A DNA stretch of 64,000 bases from Exaiptasia diaphana (taxonomy: Eukaryota > Cnidaria > Anthozoa > Actiniaria > Aiptasiidae): contig NW_018385128.1 in NCBI RefSeq assembly GCF_001417965.1, positions 229,341 to 293,340 on the forward strand, read 5' to 3'. The position numbers and the translations under genes were made by a program. Shown piece by piece: positions 1-13,100 of this stretch. The first letter of the stretch is position 1; each line of letters begins with the position of its first letter. The notes beneath the pieces are model-generated. The model was not told where the DNA came from and ran no database searches. It saw only the letters and a list, made by a program, of their open reading frames with translations.

Positions 1-1737
1 TTTTTTTTTCTTTTTGTTGTTGTCTTTGATTAGCTTCCTACATTAATGATTGTTTGCAATATCTCCAGAATCATTTAGTAATTATTTCTATATATTTCTA
101 TAATGTGATATTTTAAAGCGCGCTTTCATTGGCTTTTTTTCATTAAACGTATAATAGGTTTTCACAGCGAGGCGATTGCGCAACCGAGAATCAATTTTTA
201 AACAGAGTGGCCGAATTATGTTTTCTATTCGTACGGACATTGTATATATTCTGACATTTTCTGTAATTAGATAAGATATCGATTTTAAAATATTATAATT
301 AGTTATAAAAGGTTTTTTCTTTCTTATTAGATAGTATTTTTGGGATTTGTTTTGTACATTTTAAAACTCCCACTCATTTAGTGCCTGCGTCACGCTAAGT
401 GTGACAAGAAAATAAATCTGCTCGATTTTAAAATACTATAATTTTGTTTAGAGTCAAATAATAATATGAATACGCTGCAAACTTCCTGATTTTACCATGC
501 ACATTTAGCCCGGCATAGAATACATCATTGCGAAAAGCGACACTTATGAAATTTCGTAAACTCCGATGTCAGACACGGAATGCAGCTCAATGTCGACACT
601 ACTATGTTCTCAATACCTGCTAACACTTTTTGTATTTTTCTTGTGTATGAATTTATGATTAATCATTTTTTCGTGGAAATTTCGCATTTCGGCTTATTTG
701 AAGAGAAAATCCATGTCCGCACGAATAAGTCACGCAGTCTATTCATACGAAAAAAAGAAAAAGTAATGAAAAACGTAATTCAAAAATTTCTTAATCTAGT
801 TAACCGTGATTCGAAAAAATTAGACGTGAGTCGTGAGATCGCCAAATTTTTAGCCGTGAGTCGTACGTGATGCGTACCACCCCATTGAGACCCTCTTCAA
901 AAACTGTTATGGTTGTCCTGGCGCCCTTGATCTGTAGGAGTCCATACAAACCCTTTTGTCATCAGTTTTAGATGAGACGAAAAAAGTATTCGTTTTTTCT
1001 TCGCTTTTTTTGCTTATTTCGGACGTATCACTTAAGCTTGAACAGATGATCTTTTTCTTGCCCTTAGAGAATTTTATTTGCTCTGTTTGGGCATGGACAT
1101 CGGTTCTGGCACCATTTTGTCAAAATCCCTTATATCAATTTTATTTTCTGGTCTATCTAACCTGCTTACAAGCGTTCCTGCTGGGGGGCCGAGGGACTTA
1201 ACTTTACATTTGTTTATCTTCGAAAAAAATTCTTTTGGATTCTTGCTAGAGGTATAGCTAGCAAAAAATTCATGGCCAGAAATTCCGGACATTTGAGCCC
1301 GGGACGAGACAGCGGGTTTTCCCACCAAAATAGAGGTTTCTACAAGTTCCCTTGAGGTTTGAACTTTTGAAGATCAAATTTTCTACTCTTGTGCAACGAT
1401 CCTTTATCTTATAAATACAGTACTGGGCTAAAATCGAAACGTTCAAAACATCGACATCGACAAACGAGTATTGGGATAGCACGCCCTGATCCTTGAGTTC
1501 ATTAGTGGCTTGTGAGGTGCTCCGTTTGGAATGTTCATAGTGTAAAAAATATTATAGTTGCTGGAACACACGTTTTCCTCAGGTAACATACGTTTGCCTC
1601 AGGGTTTTTTAAACAATGATCAGTTGATATTGTGATCTTTTGTTTATACTTGTACATTTCTAAGGAATTTAAAAGATCTGACATTGTTTACACTAGACTT
1701 GATTGGCCTATCTTTCGTTCGTATTTCCCGCTATCTG

Positions 1738-2165
1738 CGCCCGGGGGTGGGGGGCACTCCCATATATTTGCTATACGGGGACGTGCCGCTGGNNAGGGNA
1801 TNNNTTTTGGCCTTGCTGTCTTAAACAGGGTATACATTTCACCCGAAATTGTCTTAAACAGGCTCGACAATTTAGATAAAAGACCGATATATTTTTTGTG
1901 TGTGCCTTAGACAGGGTAATATTTTCATAAGAAATACCGTAGAAATAATAAAAATACCGTTTCACTGTCCCAGGATTTACGTGTTATCAAAAATTCCTTA
2001 TTGTCTTTGATGGATGTCAGTATAATTGCACTTTTGATGGTGGTGGTGCAGATTGCTATTCCTTATTTTTTGTCTTGAACAGGGTATGGATTTTCACTTT
2101 CTAGTGTCTTAAACAGGGTCAGGGATTTAGACCGCTGGCGGCACGTACCTATCGAAAATGCGCTA
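1738..2165. repeat. Dispersed repeat with recurrent CTTAAACAGGG motif
   Basis: The block starts with a G-rich stretch (CCCGGGGG... GCACTC) and contains five variants of CTTAAACAGGGT at about 1828, 1853, 1905, 2073 and 2108. It ends in a segment (about 2115-2155) that recurs in reverse orientation at the right edge of the window (63956-64000). The shared sequence and internal periodicity mark it as an interspersed repeat. I cannot assign a superfamily. A few ambiguous bases interrupt it. Confidence 0.7.
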
Positions 2166-2839
2166 TTTACCAGTGCGCGTAAGGCGCCAGTAAAAACCTC
2201 CAAAATTAAAAGCAGTCCCAGTATGAAAGCCATGTTTCTAAGGTTTATTTTGGTACCAAACATGGATAATAAAATGGAAGATCAGGNCAAGTATTCGCGT
2301 GAAACACGCGTCTTCGCCAGCCATTTCAGCGTCAAGTTAGCGTTTTCAAATTGTACGATTTCTAGTACCAAAAAGGACGCTGTTGATCGTCTTCAAAATA
2401 GCTGAAAATCGCTGTGTTCCTACCTCAATATGTGGACTTTGAGAAATGATCTATGGAATATCAGTGACATGTAAAGGAACACGATCAGCTACGGTGAAAT
2501 TTCGCTTCTTCGCGAATTTTCACCATGAGATACAAAGCCAAGAGGGAGACGACGAAAGGAAAATAAATTGTCAAAAAGGACGCTGTTAACAATATTGGAT
2601 TTATTTGGATTTCCTACAGTGGAATCAAGAATAGTTTCCCTCTACGAATTCATCTATGGAATCTTTCCAGCTATGTATATTTTGAACACATAATAACCTA
2701 GATATATACTTATGGATATATGGCTTCTATTATTAAACCGTAATGATCCCTTTTTGTCTCCCGTTTGATCATTCTGGGGGAAGGCCACTGTAATTGTGAG
2801 CTTTTTGACTTCCCATTATATCATATGACATCACAGAAA

Positions 2840-3230
2840 TTTTGGTGTCAAAAGTGGTGGATATTTGGTGAAGTCTTACTGTCAGGTCAGACCCAGGATA
2901 AACTACAAGGATTTAAATTTAGAGGAATAGAATGTACTAATAGGAGAATCGAATTTGGGTCAAAAGATGGGAAGAGGAATCTTTGTAGCAAGTTAATGGT
3001 TTTTTGACAATACAACTGGAGATGTTTTTGCTGAAAGTGAGGAAGGGGAAGAGATGAAGCTTTAGGGGAGACAGTTAAGTCCAGGGGTTCTTGAACATCA
3101 GATTAGGCTGCTTGGGTTCACAGAGAAAAATGAGAGAGCCGGAAGAAATGGTAGCAATTAGGCAGGAAAGGGAGACCCTTAGAAAGGAGTTGGAGGCCAG
3201 AAGAGAGGAAACAGCCTTTTTGCAAGTGTA
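2840..3230 (+). mobile_element. Possible LTR retroelement leader/gag remnant (fossil)
   Basis: At about 2840 the sequence TTTTGGTGTCAAAAGTGG resembles the primer-binding-site junction seen just inside the 5' LTR of Gypsy-type elements. A short charged, helix-prone reading near 3130-3230 (repeated Glu, Arg and Lys) would fit the start of a gag-like region. Nothing else of an element is recognisable, and no LTR pair was found. It is at best a short broken remnant, and the call is tentative. Confidence 0.25.
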
Positions 3231-4155
3231 GTTTTCAATACATTTAGTGTAAATGTACCGCAAAACTGGTATTTTCCGGTCGGACTTTATCCCGATTAAG
3301 TCCCAGGACTCACGGTCATTCTAAAACTCCGAACTGGCTTTTATACCGGCGCTTTTATATTTCAAAACCTAATGTGATAGCGTAGGGATTGGGGCAGAGT
3401 GTTAATACTCAGGCTGCGGTAAGTTTTGAAATTCGTTTTATGACGTAAGTGAAAACCAAAAAATGCATTTCCTGATGACCACATATGGCTAGATGATTTG
3501 AATTCTATAATTTCTTTTGACATGGTTTTTGGTCAGTATTTTTAGATCACCACATGAATTATGTTGTAAGCGTATCCAAATCCTGACAAATCCATAACAG
3601 ACTGACTGTTATCATTGTGTCATTTTTTTCCCTTTTAGGAAAGTATCAATTATTTTATAATCGTTTAAAATGGTAATCAAAAGTTCATTTGTATTTAGTT
3701 CTTAGATCCGTTGTTTCTTCCATAAGCCAATATCCATTCAGACCTACACATGATGATGGCTCCAGTGAATTACTAATGAAGCTGGTTTCCCGGGTAACCA
3801 CTATTCGCTTGAAGACTGCCGGGATGGCACGATAGTGGTATGATCACTTTGAGTGACATCTCGATATTGTTTTGAGAGAGCAGGTGCAGTTTAAAATACG
3901 TTTAGGCTAACGCTCTCTTAGTATACACAAAGACACCGAAACCGAGGCTGATGCATATCTGAGTTCGGTTAAATCATTAAAGGCATACTTCAGATTGATC
4001 GCTTGGAAGAGTCTGCCATAGACATACAATTGATAGGCTATTATTTTCAGAGTTAATGACTTGCGTGTCAGAAGTCACAGATAAAATAGCACGCTATCAT
4101 CATAAAAGAAGAAGAAAGTTCCCAAAGCACAGGAGCGAAAGTCGTCCGAGGAAGC

Positions 4156-7100
4156 ATGGAAACCAACGTTATTTATGCTAATTTGCGCGCGACTCGTGAA
4201 TTTCAAATTAGTCGACATGATGTGTACAAAATGGCGGATGCACTCTTACAAAGCAGTCCGAACGATTTGGGCCCTTTACGCTCAAATTCAACCGAGGATG
4301 ACAGCGTTTGTACTGAGGATTCGTCCTTGAGTCCTAAGAGTATTGAATCGGACTGGAGTTTTACTACATTTGGGAGTAAAGCGAACAGTTTAGAGGATGA
4401 TTACGATGGCCGTTCGAACGACGTCTTCGTCGGCACCAATGGAGACTTTGATTGTACAGACAAAAAATCGTCGATTGTAGATGGATTGTTATTTGAAATT
4501 TACGATCATTACCACACTAGAGACTCAGTCGATAGTGACAATGTAACCGAATGTTCAACAACTTCTGGGAGTATTTTTGGAGAGTCTTTTGATCTCGAAG
4601 ATCAAGGAGAAAAATGGACTCGAAATTCCCTTCAAAGCAAAGGTGAAATCTTTTCTTGTGTGTAGAGTTAACACTTTTCAATAACATAAATATCAAACTC
4701 TCAGTTTGTCATCGCAATTTCGATTTAAACACCAAAGCGGAAAAAATCTAGCTTTAAAAAAAGTTGGAATCCAACGCACAACAAACAAATCCAAAAAATC
4801 CACTGTAAAAAAAATCCCATTTCAAGTCTTGCACTAATAATTGCTTTACTGGATGCCATGATTTTTTGGCTAAAGTTGGTCTATTCTATATTTTGTTCAA
4901 TCATAAAACTAGTCACAGTAGCTTCTTAATGTAATGTTTAAATAATCTTTTACTGTTTACTTTCAGATCTCGAAGAAATTCGTGTTTTAGCCAAAGAATA
5001 CAAAGTCCGTATTTCAATGTTGTCTGCTAAACTCGTAAAACAGCTAAAAAGGCGGGCAAAAAACGCTTACAAGCTTCAGAAGAACTTTGATATTTTAACT
5101 GCAGTGCTTCAAGCTGTTTCTCTCAAAAGAAGTAAGTCGTGTTCAAATCTAAAATGATCAATGATCCGTGAATGAAATTTCCATATATGATTAAGGTATA
5201 ACTCACGACGTACGCTAAGCTTACTAAAGAGGAAATAGTGACATTATGATAAGAAGTGCTCTGAAGGTGCATCAATGTGCTGTGGACATATACTGTAGAA
5301 CTTCAAAATTAAATTCAAAATATTGAAGCCAGTGTCTCTTGAAATTCTAAAATGATCGACTTCGCTTTGTTTATTTTGTAAACACTACTACAGCGGTGAC
5401 GTGATATGGTTAAGTTATTTTTAAACTCTACTGTCTTAAAAATGAAATAATTAAAGTGAAGTTTGGCTTACACTACTACAGCGGTGACGTGATATGATTA
5501 TTTTTAAACTCTACTGTCTTAAAAATGAAATAATTAAAATAAAGTTTGGCTTATGCTACTGCAGCGGTGACCTGATATGAGTATTTTTAATCTCTACTGA
5601 CTTAAAAATAAAAAAAATGAAATAAAGTTTGGCTTTCAAACTCTATACGCTAAAGAAAACTAGTTCATCTGCTTTGCAATTCACATAGTTCTCTAAATAT
5701 TAAGGGACTAGTTTCCAAATATATAAATTATGCTCTTCATATGGTAACTTTTTTTAAAAATTTGCTGTTATATCTTGCACAATATATATGCAGCCTCCTT
5801 GCCTGCCCAACCCCCTGAGAAATATCAAAAAAATGAGAATATATTGAATTAATTTTTACAAGCTCTTGATACAATGTTCTTTGTTGCAATTAATATATGC
5901 CAAGAGCACAGTGCTGAGCTGAAATTATATATTTTTAGAATAATCAACAATATCATAGTTTTATAAGTTGACAACTGTATAGACCAAAATTTCATTTAAA
6001 GTCAAAATTGTGCAATAATGTACAAAAAAGTTAGAGAAAGATCAATTATAAAAAAGGATAGGGAAAATTGAATTCAATGACACATTTAGTTGTTGATTTA
6101 CAGTTTATTATAATATTTATTTGGCTTTAAGAGTTACTGACTACTAGTCTTCCAAAACCACAGTCCTTTCTCTGTGGTCTGTTGCTAGTTATTTCAGCTG
6201 TTTGCCAGTCTGTCACCTTTCCTTTAATTCAAAAGGGTTCAGTGTTGTGCTTGTTCTGATCAGTGATAACAACTGACCAGCTTTCATTGCTTTAACAAGT
6301 GCTGTGAGGGTGCTTTTGTATTTAAAGTAAAAGTAAATATACATATCTATGTGGTACTTAGGAAACACGTGTTTCTATGAGGACTGCTTATTATTCACCA
6401 ACATATGTGTTACACGTAATGTAGATCATCAAAAATCCTACCTACTACATCCCACTTTGAACAGAGTGCTAAATACATGTACTTTTTTAACAGTAGTACT
6501 AATTAACCACATAAAATGTGAAATAGGAAATTTAATAAGATATTGATTGAATAGGACATACATGTAGCTGGTCCATAAGAAAAAATATTACATAACAATT
6601 CAACAAGACATGTAAAATAGTGCTTTATAGTACTGTATAAAGAAAGAGCTTCTCTTTGAGTTGTTGTGATTTAACTTGTTTAAGGCAAATGTGATTGGGA
6701 TTTCTGAGAAGAAAATTATCCTTCTGTGCCAGCTTCAATGATATCTCATTTTTGAGACCCTGCAACATTTTTTCAATTAAGTATACTCTACCTTAAAAAT
6801 ACCCAACATTTCAGCAAAAGAGTAGTTGGTCTTGATCATCTGGTGGCTGAATGAAATGTTAGGTACATTGTAGTATCATTTACTTTTTACCAAGTTATAA
6901 TAAGTCTCTAATGTAGTATTGTAGAGTGCTTACACTATGACCATGAAATAAAATGTATAAATAGTTACTAACAAATAGTTTTTATGTCGTGACTATTAGT
7001 GACTATATATTCAATTGAACAGTGTTAGTAAGTAAAAATACATTCTGTACACTTGGGAATCAAATGCAAAAGGGAACAATACCTCATTACAACTGTTCCA

Positions 7101-10100
7101 GTTGAGTGATAGCAACTAATAGTCACTAGATAAGAGCTATTTAGTAACTAATTAGATTTTATTTCATAGACATAGAGTGGTTTTCATAAACCCGTGAAAC
7201 ACACTTTAGCGTATTTATCGCTATTACACTTTGGCTCTTTTGTTTTTTATTGTCTCTACGCGACTATTACAATCTATTACACTCTAATTATTACACTTTG
7301 TTTCACGGGTTTATGAAAACCACTCTAGTATAAGCACTTTACTTTATCGCCTGTAAGCCATTACTACAAGCATGTCCATTATACAATGCCTTTATCATTA
7401 TTAATTTCATTCTGTACATCAATTAATGCTGAAATTATGATTAACTCATACTTCAATTTATAAAATATATCAAAAACTATGGGATATCATCGCCAATATT
7501 TTTTTTCAGAAAGTGCTAGTGCTACATATTAGGCAACTTCAAAAAAATATCAGCGATGATATCCCATAATTTCTGAAAAAAATTATATAATTATACTTGG
7601 AATATGAATCAAAATGATTATATTGCTGTAAATTTTGTTAATTCATCATGTATCAAGTTATAATTTATGATGTGATATCAAAGAATATTAATGTGTCATA
7701 AATCAATGAATTAAACTGATTCATTATTATTTCCTTTTTCTATTTTCAGGGGTGGACACAAGAATTAGATTTTCCTATATCCCACAGAATGGCAAGAAAG
7801 CATTTAGACAGGTAAAAATGATAAGAAAAAACAACAATTGCGTGGCTTTGAATGAAGTGCTATTACTCTGTAATATGAATATGACTGACAGGTTTATAAA
7901 ATTATGCTCAAAAATCTCAAAATTATGTGCTCATGCAATGTTAGCAGATATTTTGGCATGTGTATAACAACTCAAAAATGGTATAATATATATTGATTAA
8001 AGTAGTATAACTCATAAATAATGGGATATCACCTCTTTGTTAAAAAAATATTAGCAATGGTATCCCATAATTTGTAAGACTACTCTGATATATTAATATA
8101 TAATAAAAACTAGGTGGGTCAGAATTATTGCAAATAGCTGTATGTGTAATATATTATTATAAAATGAATTGTACATGCATTAACAAGAAATGTTTCATTG
8201 AAGTGGTTAGATGCCTTTAAATCAATAGCTCGTCTGCCTCAAGGCCTACCAGCTCCTTGGAGAAAAAGGGTGAGACAAATGTCAAATAAAAGTGTAGTTG
8301 TTTATGCCTACTAACAATGTGCACTGTACATGTATAATATAAAGCATTTTAAAAACTCAATGAATGGTCATGTTATCAACTTTCTCAGCAAGATCTTAAC
8401 AAGAGGCTCAACCTGGGCATGCTCCCAGTGAAAAATAATAACCCTAAGTCAAAAATTACATGCTTGATGTTTTGACGTCTATTTTTAAATAGGCGTCAAA
8501 TGTTGCTTAAAAGCATCATTTTGACAATGATTTTAATTGTGATAGATAAGAGAATAATTCATAAATACATGTAGNTACAATTATGACTTAATCATTCTCT
8601 CTGAAACAAAACGTTTCACAAAATATTATTTTATTTACCGTTACTATGCTATTGTGAAAACTCTAAGGAATACGCATTTGATGAGCGAACAACTATTTTA
8701 CCATATTGATCAGACGACATGGCTAGCCAGCAATGGGTCTTTTTAACCGGAAAATGACTGTTGACTGACATCCATGTAGTTGTTATAGCGTCTAACTTGG
8801 ACCATGTAGTGTATCTCACCAGGAGTATATTTGATGTCTTTCAGCTGTGGCTGTGTCTTGCTGAGCATAGTTTGTCAGACCTTGACTGGTCAAAAACAGC
8901 TAAGTTCTGCTTCAATGAAAAAAGAAACCCCGATGATGACGAGCTAGGAACACAAATAGTCAAGGTTTGTACATGCACCGTAGGAGGTCATTAGCTTGTC
9001 AATTTTTCAAGTGCACGTGGAAATGATGCGCACGCTTAGATGCATGTATGAGGGAAATGCCTAGAATTTCGTGAGCTTCTAAGTCGGGAGTTGTTCAAGT
9101 CAGTCCTAGCGGTAAATCAGCGTTAACTTAGGATTCTAAGAATATACCCGGATCAATTACACTCAGCAGTAGGGATTTGTACGTTATTTTACAGCTAAGC
9201 AGCAAATATATACTAGAAATTGCGTTGTGAGAGGAAGAAAAGATTTCATCTTGTATGGGCAGTAGTCTCTCACAGAACTTCCCTGCGCCATCTTGAAAAG
9301 TACCCGTGGCTTTGCATCAAAGCGAGACGACCGTTGAACGTGCAACGATAAAAACCTTCTTTCACACCTACAGACAATAATTCACAGGTATCTATCATTG
9401 CGCACTCAACTATCCTTTCGCTGCGATGCAAAGACACGGCTACTTTTCAAGTTGGCGAAGGGAACCGTGCAAGACACCATCGATTCACATTCCCTTTTAA
9501 GCGCGGATACTGATCAATATTGAGAACATACCCCTTTCTTTTATGAATGATCGAGTTCTCATAGTATTTAATGCGTATTTAATCATCAATAATATAATAT
9601 GAGGATCTACTGTCCAAGTGTTTTTTCCCTTCCACTTGTTTTCTTGAAAATACTTTTTTATTTTCTAAGAGGATTGGCCTTTCATTGAGCCACGCGGCCA
9701 CTGTTAGCAAATACATTTAATAGAAGAAAAAACAACAAAGCAAAAACAAAAACACCTTACAAATGGGGGGTTTTGAGACAGGGTTACGTACTCATAAGAA
9801 TGTTAACTATATATTTTTTACAATGAGGGACTCAAATTAGATTAAAATAATCAACATATTTGCCACCGAAAGAAGCTGTTTGTTATAATTATAGAGTGTT
9901 TGTAATAGAGGCAAATGATATCTGAAATAAAACATAAAATTTATGATTTAGTTACTGTCAAAAAACTTTTTCTCCAATTTTTGCATTTCAGACGTTATTG
10001 GAGTTTGAATTCTCTTGAAATTGCAATATTAAACAAATTGGGACTTAGTTTTCCATGAACATTCAAATTAAAAAGATAAATAACAAAGTATATTCTAAAC

Positions 10101-13100
10101 AACACTTTTTAATGATTCTTACATATTTAGGCGTATGTTATATGTTAGGCGTATTTTTTAACCTGAACTTTGATTGCTATTTATCAAATTACATGTTATC
10201 CCCAGAAAACAGATGTATCGTTAAAATCTTAATTTACGATGCTTCGCTTGTGGTGTTTATTGATATAACTTTTCGGCGATTTGTTAGACCCACATTCTCC
10301 TCGAGTGCTTGTTAGTTTCCTGGGCAACCAATTCAGAGATTGCATGCATGGAAACGGTAGAGCGGAACACTTATAACTGTGAAAAAGCACAGATTACGGC
10401 AGGAATATGGCACGGTACACGGCATGAGAATTACTGATTCAACAATACATCCCTTTCAGTTCTGTCACAGTTTACGGTGCGGTCTCGGCACGAAATTCCG
10501 GTCATTGTACACTCTGGTCTAGTCAGTAACAATTTGTTTTTTGTTGAAGTAAACGCCTTTATGCGCGAAATGTGAAATGGCAAGCGACAATAACCCAAAT
10601 TCGGTTCGGTTCTGCTAACATATATGGTTTTCACTCTTTTCTCTCTAAGGCGGATCGCATAATATTCGAATACTCTGAAATTATGTTTACTAAAGGTTAT
10701 TCACGCATAATCTATTGTTTTATGACAACTTAAGGGTTTAATTTGAACTACTAACGATTATCTATTGATATAATTAATAAGTAAGCAGCAAGATTTATAG
10801 TTCAGCTGACTACACATGTTGTTGTTTCATGCAGACCGATTTCTGTTCTTTTCTTTTTATTCATTTTTTTTTTTAACATTCACACACAGTATTAATTAAT
10901 TTTGATGCAAATTTTAGGTCTTTTTCTAAAAAAAATGAGTTTGATGAAAATGCAATCTTACATGCCACGTGTGTGTACATGAAACGCTAGTTACCAAATT
11001 CGCGCAAAAAGCAGCTTAGTCGGTGTTCGGTTTTGTAATTTTCAAGAAAACCCATTAGTCATGTTGGTTTATTTATCTTGTCTATCAAAATGCCTTTTAT
11101 TTTTCCGTGTCGTTATCTCATGTTTGCTGTGTTCGGTACCCTCACGAAAAAAACACTTTTCTCAAACTGATATGTTATCTTTAGTCTGCCTCTGTATTAA
11201 GTAGTTCTTTGTTATCAATTCACAAGGCATTGGTTGATTTGTCATTAAGGGATGATAATTTCATCATTTAATTCATATACACAAATACATTTGCTTTATC
11301 ATCACAGCCAGGCTCAGTTTTCCGCTGTCGCTGCGTCTGCGAAACTGAGTCTACAACTCTTCCTGCTTTAGAAAGCTTTGTCTTTATAGATTTTTTAAAA
11401 CATATGCAGTCGCGGCATCTGTGCACAATTGTATTCCCGATAGAATCATTGAATTTAGGTGCTGTGCATACAATGATGATTAGGGAAGCTAACAAACTCG
11501 TACCCAATCTTTTCGCTTTGCTCGAAATGGTTGATGGGGATGAGAGGGAAAAATTAACCCGCACTTTTTTCATCCTTCCTCCCTTGGTTTCACTTTCCGA
11601 AAAAAAACAGCACATGAAGCTTCGATGGGGAACGGGTCTGAACGAGGGCCGGTTTAGTCTTATTTCTCTGGTAATTTTGCAGGACCTCCATCGCACTGGT
11701 TGTGCTTGGTTCTGTGGTGATGATACCCCTGAAGAGCGAGCAGCTCTAAAGAGAGTATTACTGGCATATGCGAGATGGAATAAGTCTGTAGGATATTGTC
11801 AAGGTTTTAATGTAGTCGCAGCGTTGATTTTACAAGTGATGGGGAGAAACGAAGAGGATTCACTTAAGGTAACCATTAAAGTTTTTACAACACTTGTGAG
11901 AATTCTTGCGCGTTGATTGGCTGATCAGATTGTGCAATTATAACAGGACATTCATTTTGTGCTGACACTAACACGTACCGCGTGTGCGCTTGGTAGTGAG
12001 ATGAGAATGATCATCGTAACTTTTTCACATAAAAATTTATTATTGAACTCAGTGAGACCATAATTATTAAATACGGATTATATTGTGTCTACCCATGGTC
12101 CCCTTTGGTCTTGGGTGCACATGTAGGCTGTTTCACAATAATCTTACCTAGACAGTTTCATAAAATTGCTTCTACGCGATATTAGACGTTTTCAGCTGAA
12201 ACGACTGCCTCTATTGCTCTTATTTTATCGATAAAGATGTTGTGTTGATTCCAATGATGACATAAAGATGAGACCCACATCTTTTTAGGTTATGATACTA
12301 AAATAAAGTTATCTTTTCAGGTTATGATCTACATCATCGATCACGTTCTCCCAACAAATTACTTCTCCAATAATCTTCGTGCTCTGTCTGTGGACATGGC
12401 GGTACTAAGGGACTTAATGCGACTCAAACTTCCTAAACTCTCCCGTCATCTTGACACATTACAGGCCCAGGCCATAGCACAACATGGTGGATCTTCAGGA
12501 TATGAGCCTCCACTTATCAATGTATTTACAATGCAATGGTTTTTAACACTTTTCTCGACATGTTTACCTCAAGACACAGTATTGCGTGTTTGGGACTCGA
12601 TCTTACTGGATGGCTCAGAAGTTCTTTTGAGAGTTGCGGTTGCTATTTGGGCTAAACTAGGAGAGTAAGTAAATCAACTAAAAAAGGGCATTTTCATCTT
12701 GCGCTCGTGTTGTTTACATACGTTAAAATGCGCAAGCGTACAATAGATTATAGATTTATAGTATCTGTGAGGTACTTATAGTTACAGGTATTTCTGTCCA
12801 AACTTAAAAAATGGTAAACGATTCGCACTCACTTTAAGAAATCCTACGAATCCGCCATTTTCGTGTCAACCTAAAATGTAAAACATTTCCTTTCCGCTTG
12901 GATTTTGATTTATGGTTTAAGCTGTACACATCTTTTGAGAATTGTTCTGTTACACCATGTATCTGTATTTTTTAGGCATCTGGAAGATGTTGAAACATCG
13001 GACGAGTTTTATGGTAAAATGGGTGTTCTTATACAAGAGATCGCACAGGGGGATTTGATCGACTGCCAAGCGCTCATGCAGGTATGTTTATCATCCCCGC

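Larger units (their letters stand above)
1..4155. other. Intergenic DNA upstream of TBC1D30, repeat-rich
   Basis: I see no supportable gene here. The short open frames lack family resemblance and are broken by ambiguous bases near 1793-1804 and 2287. A dispersed repeat lies at about 1738-2165 and a possible LTR-element remnant at about 2840-3230, each listed separately. The last few hundred bases before 4156 should hold the TBC1D30 promoter and 5' untranslated region, but I recognise no decisive core-promoter motif. Confidence 0.6.

Noticed and set aside
1074-1328. Minus-strand 84-codon frame with Ser/Pro-rich reading
   Set aside because: No recognisable domain; it lies in repeat-rich DNA.
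11268-11696. 142-codon minus-strand frame
   Set aside because: It overlaps the start of TBC1D30 exon 6 on the other strand, and its residues show no conserved pattern.
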